A stretch of DNA of 64,000 nt from an uncultured Bacillota bacterium. Lineage in GTDB: Bacteria > Bacillota > Clostridia > Christensenellales > UBA1242. A program made the translations under genes and the position numbers. The stretch is from positions 1 through 64,000 of the forward strand of contig CAMMTJ010000001.1 of assembly GCA_946499835.1 (NCBI GenBank), in the 5' to 3' direction. Every line of letters begins with the position of its first letter. Position 1 is the stretch's first letter. Below are positions 43,099 to 52,424 of the stretch, piece after piece. The notes under the pieces are model-generated. The model searched no databases and was not told the DNA's origin. It saw nothing but the letters and a program-made list of their open reading frames with translations.

Positions 43099-44394
43099 TT
43101 ACAAAACATACTTTTTGAGGTCAAATCTGCGTTTTGTTTCTTTGAAAGCATTTTGAACATATTGTTTGTCAATAACAACTTCATGCATTGGCTCTTTTCC
43201 TGTCGCATTGAAAGATATATCTTCAAGGAGTGATTCCATAATTGTGTGGAGCCTTCTTGCTCCAATATTTTCACTTGTCTCGTTTTCAGCAACAGTCATT
43301 TCAGCAATCTCATCAATGGCATCGTCAGTGAATTTCAGTTCAACATTATCCACTTTCAATATGCTTGCATATTGCAAAATAATTGAATTTTTGGTTTCTG
43401 AAAGGATTTTCTTGAAATCTTCCTTTGTCAAATTGTCAAGGTCAACTCGTATTGGGAAACGTCCTTGAAGTTCTGGAATCATATCAGCGATGTTTGACAC
43501 GTGAAATGCACCAGAGGCTATGAAAAGAATGAAGTCTGTCTTGACATTGCCATATTTTGTTGCAACCGTGCAACCTTCAACGATTGGAAGAATATCTCTT
43601 TGCACACCTTCTCTTGAAACATCTTGGTTGTTTGATCCACCGCTCTTGCCAATAATCTTATCAATCTCATCAATGAAGATGATGCCTTCTTCCTCAGTGC
43701 GTCTGATTGCCTCAGCGTAAACATTGTCTTGATCGATAAGTTTATCGCATTCCTCTTGTGTCAAAAGTTCTCTTCCGCGTGCAACAGTCATCTTTCTCTT
43801 TTTATGTTTTGCAGGCATAAGTCCATCAAACATTGATCCAAGAGTTATCTCTGGCCCGCCCAAACTAAGCATAGGTTTTGGATTGTCAAGCACAACAAGA
43901 TCAATGGTCTCATTTTCAAGTTTTCCATTTTGAAGAAGAGTGAGAGTGTCATCTTTGTCAACTGTTTTTCCCTCACTTCTCCATGTGTCACAGACGGCAT
44001 CAAGAAGTTTTTTCTCAACAATAGGCGCAACCTTGTTTTCAATCTCATGTGCCTGCTCATCCTTGACCATACGCACAGCAACTTCAACAAGATCTCTCAC
44101 CATGCTTTCAACATCACGTCCAACATAGCCCACTTCGGTATATTTTGTTGCCTCAATTTTGATAAAAGGTGCTTTGACAAGTTTTGCAAGTCTTCTTGCA
44201 ATTTCTGTTTTGCCCACACCTGTTGGACCTTTCATAATGATATTTTTTGGTGTGATTTCTTCTTTCATTTCTTTTGGCAACTTGCTTCTTCTATATCTAT
44301 TTCGAAGTGCAATGGCAACTGCCTTCTTTGCTTTTGGCTGACCAATGATATATTTGTCAAGTTCTTCAACTATTTGTTTTGGTGTAAAGTCCAT
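43099..44394 (-). CDS. hslU: ATP-dependent protease ATPase subunit HslU (ClpY)
   Basis: AAA+ unfoldase that feeds proteins to HslV. It has 431 residues from the ATG at 44394 (MDFTPKQIVEELDKYIIGQ) with a GGAGG site. Walker A is MKGPTGVGKTEIARRLAKL and Walker B is GIIFIDEIDKI. The GYVGRDVESMVRDL pore loop and the C-terminal ENIGARRLHTIMESLLEDISF (sensor 2 arginine) are intact. It follows hslV by one base. The order topA-trmFO-hslV-hslU is the Bacillota arrangement; xerC and codY, usual neighbours, are missing. Confidence 0.96.
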   Translation of the reverse strand: MDFTPKQIVEELDKYIIGQPKAKKAVAIALRNRYRRSKLPKEMKEEITPKNIIMKGPTGVGKTEIARRLAKLVKAPFIKIEATKYTEVGYVGRDVESMVRDLVEVAVRMVKDEQAHEIENKVAPIVEKKLLDAVCDTWRSEGKTVDKDDTLTLLQNGKLENETIDLVVLDNPKPMLSLGGPEITLGSMFDGLMPAKHKKRKMTVARGRELLTQEECDKLIDQDNVYAEAIRRTEEEGIIFIDEIDKIIGKSGGSNNQDVSREGVQRDILPIVEGCTVATKYGNVKTDFILFIASGAFHVSNIADMIPELQGRFPIRVDLDNLTKEDFKKILSETKNSIILQYASILKVDNVELKFTDDAIDEIAEMTVAENETSENIGARRLHTIMESLLEDISFNATGKEPMHEVVIDKQYVQNAFKETKRRFDLKKYVL

Positions 44395-44395
44395 A

Positions 44396-44935
44396 TTATA
44401 CCTCCTCGACAATGATGTGCTCGTTTGTGAAAACGCAAATTTCACTTGCAATTTTCAATGCCTTTTCAGCAATTTCTTTGGCAGAGAGTTTTGTGTTTTG
44501 CATAAGTGCCTTTGCGGCAGCGTAAGCATAATTTCCACCAGAGCCGATAGCGCATATCCCTTCATCAGGCTCAATAACATCACCCACGCCAGAAACCATC
44601 AAAAGTTGATTTTTGTCTGCCACAATCATCATGGCGTCAAGTTGCCTTACAGCCTTATCTTCTCGCCAAGTTTGAGCAAGTTCGACAGCGCTTCGCATAA
44701 GGTTGCCTGAAAATTTGTTGAGCATACCTTCAAACTTCTCAAAGAGTGAAAAAGCATCTGCCACTCCGCCTGCAAAACCGATAACCACTTGGTCGTTGTA
44801 AATTCTTCTTACTTTTCTTGCATTATTTTTGAAAATGACGCTGTTTGAAATGGTCACTTGTCCATCACCTGCGATGGCAATTTTTCCATTTCTTTTCACG
44901 CCACAAATTGTCGTTCCTCTAAACATGCTTTCCAT
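44396..44935 (-). CDS. hslV: ATP-dependent protease peptidase subunit HslV (ClpQ)
   Basis: Proteasome-like threonine peptidase, 179 residues. The N-terminal sequence [20 protein letters not shown] contains the TT that supplies the catalytic threonine after processing. [23 protein letters not shown] and [17 protein letters not shown] are standard. The ATG at 44935 has the better GGAGG site and overlaps the end of trmFO by 17 bases; the ATG at 44926 is also possible. It works as a dodecamer with HslU. Confidence 0.95.
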   Translation of the reverse strand: MESMFRGTTICGVKRNGKIAIAGDGQVTISNSVIFKNNARKVRRIYNDQVVIGFAGGVADAFSLFEKFEGMLNKFSGNLMRSAVELAQTWREDKAVRQLDAMMIVADKNQLLMVSGVGDVIEPDEGICAIGSGGNYAYAAAKALMQNTKLSAKEIAEKALKIASEICVFTNEHIIVEEV

Positions 44936-46181
44936 TGAAACATCCCTCCTTATATTTTTCTATCAAATAAAAACTTCTCTTAAAAAGAAAATCTTGTTTG
45001 CCTCTCAGTGTTTTATACACCTTTTGCATAGATATTATATCATAATTTGCCTCTATTGGGTCAAATTTTATTGTGTTTTGAGTGATTTTTTTCATCATTG
45101 AGCCGATCGCCGTCTCTGATGGAATAGCCACCATCTGCTTGTGACTGACATAGCTCAAAACATTATGTCCAACATACAGTCCCATTGCCATACTTTCAAT
45201 ATGTCCAAACACGCCCGCCACATTTCCAGCAAAAAAGACATTCTCAAACTTTGTGCTTTGCCCAAAGGCATTTATCACAAAAGGCGCGTTGATATATGAA
45301 TTTTCAAATGACTTGCCTATTTCCATAATCACGCATTTTTCAAGTCCGTCAATAGAATTGATGATCTCATATTGTGCTTGTGGTGGAAGTTGTGATGAAA
45401 ATCCTTCAAGCACATAGCCTTTGTCCTCTTTTGTGAGTTTTATGACAGCATAAGGCTTTTTGTCAAGAGAGGAAAGGTAGATTGGTCTCATAATATTATT
45501 TTTAAGGCAATCTTTTTCTTTTGCAACCATACTTTCAATCGTTTGAGGATTTTTTGAAATGTTTATTCCTTTTTCAAGAAGAGTATTTCTTTCTTTTATG
45601 ATCTGGTTGCAAAGCGCAATATATTTTTCGTAGTCAAGTGGAATATAAAAATGCTTGTCATCGCCATCTTTAACATAGAGTTTTTCTTCATCAACGCCTT
45701 GCAAGATTGGATAACGACAACAGTTGTCATGAAACCTCATGCTTCCATAAAGATTTTTAAGCCATGCAAAAAGACCGCCCTTGGTGTGCGGGCCCGAGGC
45801 AACCACATTGACTTCTTCAAGATTAAGATCACTCACACAAAGATTGAAATATTCTATTCTTTTGTGTTTTTTGACTTTTTCAAGGCCATATGCAAGCAGT
45901 TTTTTGGCAAGACAGCGTCCGCTCATCTCTTTTCTCAACTTGCTTTCTTTTTCAATAAGAGCACTACCAAGAGTGTGGAGTTCCCCTCGGAGCAAATCTC
46001 TTGCAAGGTTTTGCGCGTCACCCCCTCCGCCAAAAACTTCACAATGACAGCAGTCACATTCATAATCACTTCCGCAATCAAAAATGTGCACATTTATGCC
46101 ATGGTCTGCCAAAAATAGTGCACACTCAATACCTGCAAATCCTGCTCCAATAACATTGACAACGTGACCTTTACTCTTCAT
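44919..46181 (-). CDS. trmFO: Divergent TrmFO-like tRNA uridine methyltransferase
   Basis: A 420-residue FAD protein expected, from family and context, to use methylenetetrahydrofolate to make m5U54 in tRNA. The FAD loop is [21 protein letters not shown]. The late motif [21 protein letters not shown] matches TrmFO. It differs in two places. A cysteine cluster ([17 protein letters not shown]) occurs where TrmFO has CSNS. The family segment CLPIEVMA, with the proposed catalytic cysteine, reads NPQTIESMV. It may be an altered or inactive TrmFO. It lies between topA and hslV, as trmFO does in other Bacillota. Confidence 0.75.
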   Translation of the reverse strand: MKSKGHVVNVIGAGFAGIECALFLADHGINVHIFDCGSDYECDCCHCEVFGGGGDAQNLARDLLRGELHTLGSALIEKESKLRKEMSGRCLAKKLLAYGLEKVKKHKRIEYFNLCVSDLNLEEVNVVASGPHTKGGLFAWLKNLYGSMRFHDNCCRYPILQGVDEEKLYVKDGDDKHFYIPLDYEKYIALCNQIIKERNTLLEKGINISKNPQTIESMVAKEKDCLKNNIMRPIYLSSLDKKPYAVIKLTKEDKGYVLEGFSSQLPPQAQYEIINSIDGLEKCVIMEIGKSFENSYINAPFVINAFGQSTKFENVFFAGNVAGVFGHIESMAMGLYVGHNVLSYVSHKQMVAIPSETAIGSMMKKITQNTIKFDPIEANYDIISMQKVYKTLRGKQDFLFKRSFYLIEKYKEGCFNGKHV

Positions 46182-48249
46182 TATTCTCCTTATAGTCGCA
46201 CTCAGAATTTGAACACTTTGTCACTTTTCCTTTTCTTATAATTGCACTTCCACATTTAGGACATTTTTTGCCAGTTGTGATGTCCCAACTCATGAATTTG
46301 CAATCAGGATATCTTTCACATGAATAATAAATTTTTCCCTTCTTGCTTTTTCGCTCGATCATGTTTGCCCCACATTCAGGACAAATGCCGGCAACTTTTT
46401 TCTTAACTTCCTCTTCAAGAGGTTTTGTGTTTCTGCATTTTGGGAAGTTTGAGCAAGCCAAAAACTTGCCATAACGCCCTTCTCGTATCAACATCTTGCT
46501 TCCGCATTTTTCACAAACTATATCAGTCTCTTGTGGAGGCTCTTTCATAGTCAGCGTGCTTGCATCTGCCTTTCCAAGCAGTGAAGAAAAACCATTCCAA
46601 AAAGATTTGACAACGTCATGCCAATCTTCATCAGTCTCAACAATATCGTCAAGCCTTTGCTCCATATTTGCAGTGAATTTTACATTTATGACAGGTGAGA
46701 AAAACTTGTCAAGATAGTCAGTCACATTTCGTCCAAGTTTTGTTGGAACAAGATATTTTCCTTCTTTTTCAGCATATTTTCTTGCAGTAAGCACGGTGAC
46801 AGTGGCAGCATAAGTTGCTGGTCTGCCAATGCCTTTCTCTTCCATTGCCTTAACAAGAGTTGCTTCTGTGTATCTTGATGGTGGCTTTGTGAATTTTTGT
46901 TCATTCTTTATTTCCTTGCATGGCAAAATCTCGCCCTCTTTCATAACAGGAAGTTTGCCCGCCATTGAACTGTCTTTGTTGTCATCTTCAACAAATTCTT
47001 TATACACAGCAGTATATCCAGGAAACTCCATAGTCTTTCCAGTGACCTTGAACCCATATGATTCAACAACAAAGGTTGCCGACACATTTGAGTATTCAGC
47101 CTCAATCATTTGACTGGCAAGAAATCTTTCGTAGATGAGTTTGTAAAGCCTATAATTGTCAGATGACAATGTTTCTTTCACACGCTCTGGTGTCATTTCC
47201 ATAGAAATAGGTCTTATTGCTTCGTGCGCATCTTGTGCATTTGCTTTGGTTGAATAAATATTTGGCTTTTCAGGCACAAACTCAGCACCAAATTTTTGTT
47301 TGATAAATTGACGGCAACTCTCTTGCGCATCGGTAGATACTCTCACGGAGTCCGTTCTTATGTAAGTGATAAGGGCAATTCTTCCTTCCCCTTTCACTTC
47401 AACACCTTCATAAAGTTGTTGCGCAGCAGATGTTGTTCTATTCAAACTCATTCCAAGTTTGTTGAGAGCATCTTGTTGCATTGTGCTTGTGGTAAATGGT
47501 GCTGGCGCATGAGATTTTGTCTTGCTCTTTTTGAGTTTTTCAAGCAGAAAATCTTTGCCTTTGATCTCTTCAAGAACGCTGTCCACTTCTTCTTTTGAAT
47601 GGAGTTCAATTTTCTTGTTGTTTTTCGTCCCCAGAGTTGTTTTGATTTCACTTTCATTCTTTTTCAAAATTGCATTAACAATCCAGTATTCTTCTGGTTT
47701 GAAGTTTTCAATTTCTTTTTCTCTGTCCACAACAAGTTTAAGTGCAACTGATTGCACTCTTCCAGCACTGAGTTTTGGTGCAATTTTCTTGCACAAAACT
47801 GGTGAGAGTTTGTATCCCACAATTCTGTCAAGCACTCTTCTTGCCTGCTGGGCATCGACAAGTTTAAGGTCAATCGCTCTTGGATGTTCAAGTGCTTTGG
47901 TGACTGCTTTTTTTGAAATTTCGTTAAATTCAATTCGGCATTTTTGTTCTGGATCATAATCCAAAATGTTTGCAATATGCCAAGAAATTGCCTCCCCCTC
48001 GCGGTCAGGGTCGGTTGCGATCAAAACTTGATCTGCTTTCTTTGCCTTTTTCTTCAAGTCTTCTATGAGTGCTTTCTTTTCAGGCACAATCTCATAACGA
48101 GGCTCAAAGTTGTTTCTCATATCAATGGCAAAAGATTTTGCTGGCAAGTCACGAATATGTCCTTTTGTTGCAAAAACTTCATATCCATCGCCTAAATATT
48201 TTTTAAGTGCTTCACGTTTGAAAGGTGACTCTATTATGACAAGTTTCAA
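46171..48249 (-). CDS. topA: DNA topoisomerase I
   Basis: Relaxes negatively supercoiled DNA. It has 692 residues if the start is the TTG at 48249 (MKLVIIESPFKREALKKYLG), which has a GGAGG site 9 bases upstream; the family N-terminus begins exactly there. The TOPRIM acidic residues lie in IATDPDREGEAISWHI and the active-site tyrosine in LITYIRTDSVRVS. Three C-terminal four-cysteine zinc fingers are visible (CEKCGSKMLIREGRYG, CPECGANMIERKSKKG, CPKCGSAIIRKGKV). The stop overlaps trmFO. It follows dprA, a common order. Confidence 0.96.
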   Translation of the reverse strand: MKLVIIESPFKREALKKYLGDGYEVFATKGHIRDLPAKSFAIDMRNNFEPRYEIVPEKKALIEDLKKKAKKADQVLIATDPDREGEAISWHIANILDYDPEQKCRIEFNEISKKAVTKALEHPRAIDLKLVDAQQARRVLDRIVGYKLSPVLCKKIAPKLSAGRVQSVALKLVVDREKEIENFKPEEYWIVNAILKKNESEIKTTLGTKNNKKIELHSKEEVDSVLEEIKGKDFLLEKLKKSKTKSHAPAPFTTSTMQQDALNKLGMSLNRTTSAAQQLYEGVEVKGEGRIALITYIRTDSVRVSTDAQESCRQFIKQKFGAEFVPEKPNIYSTKANAQDAHEAIRPISMEMTPERVKETLSSDNYRLYKLIYERFLASQMIEAEYSNVSATFVVESYGFKVTGKTMEFPGYTAVYKEFVEDDNKDSSMAGKLPVMKEGEILPCKEIKNEQKFTKPPSRYTEATLVKAMEEKGIGRPATYAATVTVLTARKYAEKEGKYLVPTKLGRNVTDYLDKFFSPVINVKFTANMEQRLDDIVETDEDWHDVVKSFWNGFSSLLGKADASTLTMKEPPQETDIVCEKCGSKMLIREGRYGKFLACSNFPKCRNTKPLEEEVKKKVAGICPECGANMIERKSKKGKIYYSCERYPDCKFMSWDITTGKKCPKCGSAIIRKGKVTKCSNSECDYKENNEE

Positions 48250-48274
48250 GTTAAATTTCCTCCAAATAACCGCC

Positions 48275-49348
48275 TTATATGAGTGAATAAACTTCACCTG
48301 GCAGTCTTCTTATTATTCCACGAATTTCCAAAGTTGTCAAACAACTATTCAAAATATTTACCCTCAAATTGCAATTTTTTGACAAATATTCTATGTCAAA
48401 ATCACCATTTGAAAGCAAATTTACAATTTCTTGCTCTTCGAAAGACAACTGCATTTGCTTTTTTGGTTGTTCAGTCTTGCTCATGCCAAGACTTGACAAA
48501 ATGTCTTCAACGCAAAGCACACATTCCCCTTGTCCAGACCTGATGATGTCATTTGGCAGTTGTGATTTTTCACTTGTGATGTTGCCAGGGATTGCAAAGA
48601 GTTCTCTGCCATAATCTAGCGCAAAATCTTTGGTGTGAATTGTTCCACTTTTTATGCCAGCCTCAGTTATCAAAACCCCATCGCTGAGCCCTGCAATTAT
48701 TCTGTTTCGCTGTGGAAAAGAATATCTTGTCGCTTTCATTGATGGACAATATTCACTGATAAGCAACCCATCCTTTGCGATTGTGTCTGCAAGAGATTGA
48801 TGCTCTGCTGGATAAATGTTGTTAAACCCTGACCCAAGCACAGCGATCGTCTTTCCTCCAACCTCCAACGCTTTTCTGTGAGCAATGCTGTCAACTCCAT
48901 AAGCAAGACCGCTGACAATAACAACTCCGCTTTGAGCCAACTGCCCAGCAAATCTATCGGTCATCATGCGACCATAGTTTGATGGCATTCTTGATCCCAC
49001 GATGGCGATTGATTTTTTGCTTAAAAGTGACAAATCACCTTTGCAAAAGAGAAAGTATGGTTTATCTGGCAAAAAAGCAAGTTTTTCTGGATAACTTTTT
49101 GAAAATATGGTCAAAAGCGTGATTCCACTCTCTTCCAAATTTCTTTGATATTGTCTTAGCCTCACCTCAGATGCACATACCTGCATGTTTGCATAAAGTT
49201 CTTCTCCCAAAATCTTTGCAAGGTCTTTGATTTTGAAAAATCTATCAATTGAGATATGATCTCCCAGTTCATCCAAAATCTTTTCCATTTTTTTATTGGA
49301 AATTTCAAATTGTGATAATAGCAAAAATAATTTCTCTTCTTCTGTCAC
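48275..49348 (-). CDS. dprA: DNA processing protein DprA
   Basis: Loads RecA on incoming single-stranded DNA in transformation. It has 357 residues from a GTG at 49348, 4 bases after GGGGGT; a TTG 12 bases upstream is an alternative. The Rossmann-like core shows IAIVGSRMPSNYGRMM, VSGLAYGVDSIAHRKAL and LLISEYCPSMKATRYSFPQRNRII. The C-terminal winged-helix part (QEIVNLLSNGDFDIEYLS) is present. It lies between comM and topA; comEC is also in this window, so the cell may be competent. Confidence 0.94.
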   Translation of the reverse strand: MTEEEKLFLLLSQFEISNKKMEKILDELGDHISIDRFFKIKDLAKILGEELYANMQVCASEVRLRQYQRNLEESGITLLTIFSKSYPEKLAFLPDKPYFLFCKGDLSLLSKKSIAIVGSRMPSNYGRMMTDRFAGQLAQSGVVIVSGLAYGVDSIAHRKALEVGGKTIAVLGSGFNNIYPAEHQSLADTIAKDGLLISEYCPSMKATRYSFPQRNRIIAGLSDGVLITEAGIKSGTIHTKDFALDYGRELFAIPGNITSEKSQLPNDIIRSGQGECVLCVEDILSSLGMSKTEQPKKQMQLSFEEQEIVNLLSNGDFDIEYLSKNCNLRVNILNSCLTTLEIRGIIRRLPGEVYSLI

Positions 49349-49350
49349 TT

Positions 49351-50883
49351 TTACCCCCAATATTTTCTATCCAAACTTCGATATCCTATCGCTTCTGCAA
49401 TATGAGAGGGAAGGATATTTTCTTCTCCTTCAAGGTCGGCAATTGTTCTTGCAACTCGCAAAAGTCTGTCATGCGCTCTGGCCGAAAGTTTGAGTTTCTC
49501 AAAAGCATTTCGAAGAAGAGACTCTCCCGCTTCATCAAGCACGCAATATTTTTTCGTTTGTGGCACGCTCATCTTTGCATTGCAAAAATTCTTGCTATTT
49601 TTGAAACGCCTTAGTTGCACTTCTCTTGCCTTGTCCACCCTTTCCTTTATTGAGGCTGAACTTTCCTCTTTGTTTTCACTTTTGAGGTCAGAATAAGACA
49701 CATTGTCCACTTCGACATGGATGTCAATTCTGTCCATGATTGGCCCAGACAATTTTGACAGGTATTTGTGTATTTGTGCTGGCGTGCAACGACATTCTCT
49801 GTCCTTGGAGCCAAAATTCCCACAAGGACATGGGTTCATGCTTGCAATAAGGGTGAAATTTGCAGGATATGTGATCGTTGCATTTGCCCTAGCAACAGTT
49901 ATCACCCCATCTTCAAGTGGTTGACGCAATGTTTCAATAGTGTGTCTGCTATACTCGGGCAATTCATCCAAAAAGAGAACGCCGTTGTGTGCAAGCGATA
50001 TTTCACCAGGTCTTGAATTGTTTCCACCACCTGTCAAACTCACTGTGGTTGCAGTGTGATGTGGTGAGCGAAAAGGTCTTGTCGCCACTATACCCGTTTT
50101 GAGATCCAGTTCGCCTGCTATTGAATGAATTTTTGTCACTTCAAGTGCTTCTTCAAAAGTTAAGTTTGGCAAAATTGATGGAAAGCATTTGGCAAGCATA
50201 CTCTTACCGCTTCCAGGAGGGCCAATCATCAAAAGGTTATGCCCACCAGCCGCAGCAATTTCAAGTGCACGCTTAGCCCTTGCCTGCCCTTTAACATTGG
50301 CAAAATCAAGTGGATATTCCCTTTGCAAAGTGATGTTTTCAAATGAGCAAGCATCCACTTTTTGAACGTCCAACTGCCCAGCCAAAAATTTTACACACTC
50401 ATCAAGTGATGAAAGTGGATAAACTTCAATTCCTTCAATAAATCCTGCTTCAACTGCATTATCTTTTGGCACAATAAATTTCTTAAATCCAGCCTTTCTT
50501 GCCGAGATAAGAATTGGCAAAACACCTCTGACTTTTTTGATCATTCCGTCAAATGAAAGTTCTCCCAAAAAGACAAAATCTCTATGCCTCTTTATTCCAT
50601 TTTCACCGCTTGTGGCAAGAATAGAAATTGCGATTGCAAGGTCATATAGTGAACCCTCTTTCTTCACATCTGCTGGTGCAAGGTTTGTGGTGATACGCTT
50701 TGAGGGATATTCAAATCCGCTGTTTTTGATTGCCGTGCGCACTCTTTCCTTTGCTTCTTTGATTGCCGTGTCTGCCAGTCCGACTATATCAAATTTGGGC
50801 AGTCCATTTGACACATCAGTCTCAACATCAACTTGAAAACCGTCAATTCCTTTAAGTCCAAAACTTGCCACTTTTGCAAGCAT
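49351..50883 (-). CDS. comM: YifB/ComM family magnesium-chelatase-like AAA ATPase
   Basis: A 510-residue hexameric helicase-like ATPase; ComM in Gram-negative bacteria promotes branch migration in natural transformation. The N-terminal Lon-protease-like fold (GLKGIDGFQVDVETDVSNGLP) precedes the Mg-chelatase domain. Walker A is IGPPGSGKSMLAKCFPSIL, and GVLFLDELPEYSRHTIETLRQP is standard. The late AGESLLRNAFEKLKLSARAHDRLLRVARTIADLEG helix bundle is intact. First gene of the comM-dprA-topA-trmFO-hslV-hslU-tcdA-trxA run. Confidence 0.94.
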   Translation of the reverse strand: MLAKVASFGLKGIDGFQVDVETDVSNGLPKFDIVGLADTAIKEAKERVRTAIKNSGFEYPSKRITTNLAPADVKKEGSLYDLAIAISILATSGENGIKRHRDFVFLGELSFDGMIKKVRGVLPILISARKAGFKKFIVPKDNAVEAGFIEGIEVYPLSSLDECVKFLAGQLDVQKVDACSFENITLQREYPLDFANVKGQARAKRALEIAAAGGHNLLMIGPPGSGKSMLAKCFPSILPNLTFEEALEVTKIHSIAGELDLKTGIVATRPFRSPHHTATTVSLTGGGNNSRPGEISLAHNGVLFLDELPEYSRHTIETLRQPLEDGVITVARANATITYPANFTLIASMNPCPCGNFGSKDRECRCTPAQIHKYLSKLSGPIMDRIDIHVEVDNVSYSDLKSENKEESSASIKERVDKAREVQLRRFKNSKNFCNAKMSVPQTKKYCVLDEAGESLLRNAFEKLKLSARAHDRLLRVARTIADLEGEENILPSHIAEAIGYRSLDRKYWG

Positions 50884-50905
50884 TTTGCCACCTCACTTTG
50901 ATTAA

Positions 50906-50934
50906 AGTATAACAAACTTGCCACCTCTTAACAA
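50906..50934 (-). promoter_or_regulatory. Promoter of the comM-to-trxA gene run
   Basis: Minus-strand TTGTTA, 17 bases, TATACT, about 23 bases upstream of the comM ATG, which has a GAGGTGG site. Confidence 0.6.
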
Positions 50935-50951
50935 AACAATATACCGACAAA

Positions 50952-50983
50952 ATAAAAAATCTCTCATTTTTAAGTGAGAGATG
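50952..50983 (-). terminator. Terminator of the AlkD-like gene
   Basis: ATCTCTCA/TGAGAGAT stem with an 8-base loop and a following T-rich run on the minus strand. Confidence 0.7.
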
Positions 50984-51629
50984 TGATAAATTGTTTTTGT
51001 TCTTTTGAAAGCCTAAAACTATCGCGACATTTTTGAGCGGTTTTCTTTTTGACATCTTTGTCTTGAATTTGAAGAAAATAGTCTTTTGCAATGTCAAAGT
51101 TTTTTATAAAAAACTCACAAAAAGCCCATGCCTGTGCCATTTTTATGTAATAAAGTTGTGATTTTATCTCGCTGATAAGTTTCGCACTTTCCTTAATATA
51201 TTTTTCTCCTGCAAAAAATTTCATGAGCCCAATTATTCCTGTTCTCACAACAAACTCATCGCCATCGGTCAAACATTTCTTGAAAAATGAAAAAGCCTCA
51301 TCCTTGCCATTCAATTTTTTAAGACTTCCCACAATAACGTCAACAGCGCACCAGTTGTCAAAATATGAAAGCATTGATTTCAACCCTTGCAAAACGGTTT
51401 TGACATCTTTTTCATAAGAGAGCAAAAGCCCTTTTGCAAGCACCTCTTCAAGTGAAGAAGGTTTTACCTCAGCAAAAGTCACCCCGTTCCCTGCAAGCAC
51501 TTTCACCTCTTTTCTCAAATTTGGCAAAGCGACACCATAGATTTGAAAATCGGTGCTGATTATTTTTTTATTGAAAAGAGCAAGTTTTTGATTTTTGTTT
51601 TCTTGCAAAAATTTCTTTAATTTGTCCAT
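50970..51629 (-). CDS. DNA alkylation repair protein (AlkD-like HEAT-repeat)
   Basis: A 219-residue all-helical protein from the ATG at 51629 (MDKLKKFLQENKNQKLALFN). The family pattern is visible: IYGVALPNLRKEVKVLA, then the pocket sequence FDNWCAVDVIVGSL with the conserved Trp and Asp, then YYIKMAQAWAFCEFF, and RDSFRLSKEQK at the end. AlkD enzymes remove positively charged alkylated bases without base flipping. Single-gene unit. Whether it is an active glycosylase cannot be proved, but the key Trp/Asp are present. Confidence 0.85.
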   Translation of the reverse strand: MDKLKKFLQENKNQKLALFNKKIISTDFQIYGVALPNLRKEVKVLAGNGVTFAEVKPSSLEEVLAKGLLLSYEKDVKTVLQGLKSMLSYFDNWCAVDVIVGSLKKLNGKDEAFSFFKKCLTDGDEFVVRTGIIGLMKFFAGEKYIKESAKLISEIKSQLYYIKMAQAWAFCEFFIKNFDIAKDYFLQIQDKDVKKKTAQKCRDSFRLSKEQKQFITSLT

Positions 51630-51678
51630 ACTGCAATATGATAGCAAATTTTAACAAAAAAAGCAAGGAAGATGGCAA

Positions 51679-51704
51679 CAAAAAAACATCGCTTTTGCGA
51701 TGCT
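51679..51704 (-). terminator. Terminator of rplS
   Basis: CATCGC/GCGATG stem with a 4-base loop and a seven-base T run on the minus strand. Confidence 0.8.
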
Positions 51705-51709
51705 TTATA

Positions 51710-52060
51710 TTAGTTATTGTCTGCTGATTTGATTTTTGCGGCCTTTCCTGTAAGTTCTCTCACATAATAGAGTTTTGCTCTTCTTGGACGACCTTTTCTC
51801 ACGATTTCAACCCCAGCAATAAGTGGTGAATGAAGTGGGAAAGTTCTCTCAACGCCAACGCCATTTGAAATTTTTCTTACAGTGAAAGTTTCTCTAACGC
51901 CACCATTTTTCTTTGCGATAACCACGCCTTCATAGGCTTGAACACGTTCTTTGTCGCCTTCTTTGATTTTCACGCCGACTCTAACTGTGTCACCAACATT
52001 GAAAGCAGGAAGATTTTCTTTCATGTTTTCTTTCTCGATTTGGTCAATAATGTTAGCCAT
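51710..52060 (-). CDS. rplS: 50S ribosomal protein L19
   Basis: A 116-residue ribosomal protein at the 30S-50S interface. [46 protein letters not shown] and [16 protein letters not shown] are standard. The ATG at 52060 has an AAAGGAGA site. It follows rpsU on the same strand with a gap of about 100 bases, an unusual neighbour; trmD, its common partner, is not here. It may be read from the rpsU promoter. Confidence 0.97.
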   Translation of the reverse strand: MANIIDQIEKENMKENLPAFNVGDTVRVGVKIKEGDKERVQAYEGVVIAKKNGGVRETFTVRKISNGVGVERTFPLHSPLIAGVEIVRKGRPRRAKLYYVRELTGKAAKIKSADNN

Positions 52061-52160
52061 TGTATTTCTCCTTTTAATAGATTTTTGATAAGATGTTTTT
52101 GCATTTCACCCAATTTTTTCATAACATCTCATTTAACGGGTGATTTTGTGGTTAATTTTT

Positions 52161-52343
52161 TTAGCCTCTTTTTCTTGCTCTTTTTCTTGCTGCTTCACGT
52201 TTCTTTTTCTTTGCAACGCTTGGCTTGTCATAGGCTTCTTTTCTTCTGATATCGCCGATGATGCCATCTTTTTGGCATTTTCTCTTAAATCTTTTGAGAG
52301 CACTTTCAAGGCTTTCGTTTTCGCCTACCTTAACAGTTGTCAA
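52161..52343 (-). CDS. rpsU: 30S ribosomal protein S21
   Basis: A 60-residue, very basic small-subunit protein. The start is a TTG at 52343 ([20 protein letters not shown]), set by an AAGGTGG site and the family N-terminus. The C-terminal [15 protein letters not shown] segment ([20 protein letters not shown]) is typical. Its own strong promoter lies upstream and rplS follows. Confidence 0.95.
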   Translation of the reverse strand: MTTVKVGENESLESALKRFKRKCQKDGIIGDIRRKEAYDKPSVAKKKKREAARKRARKRG

Positions 52344-52379
52344 TCTTTTTCACCACCTTTTATTTTCAAGTTCTGTGAT

Positions 52380-52409
52380 AGAATATCACAATTTTATCGC
52401 AATTGTCAA
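52380..52409 (-). promoter_or_regulatory. Promoter of rpsU (and rplS)
   Basis: Minus-strand TTGACA, 18 bases, TATTCT, with a TG dinucleotide just upstream of the -10. Confidence 0.75.
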
Positions 52410-52424
52410 GACTTTTTGCTTTTT

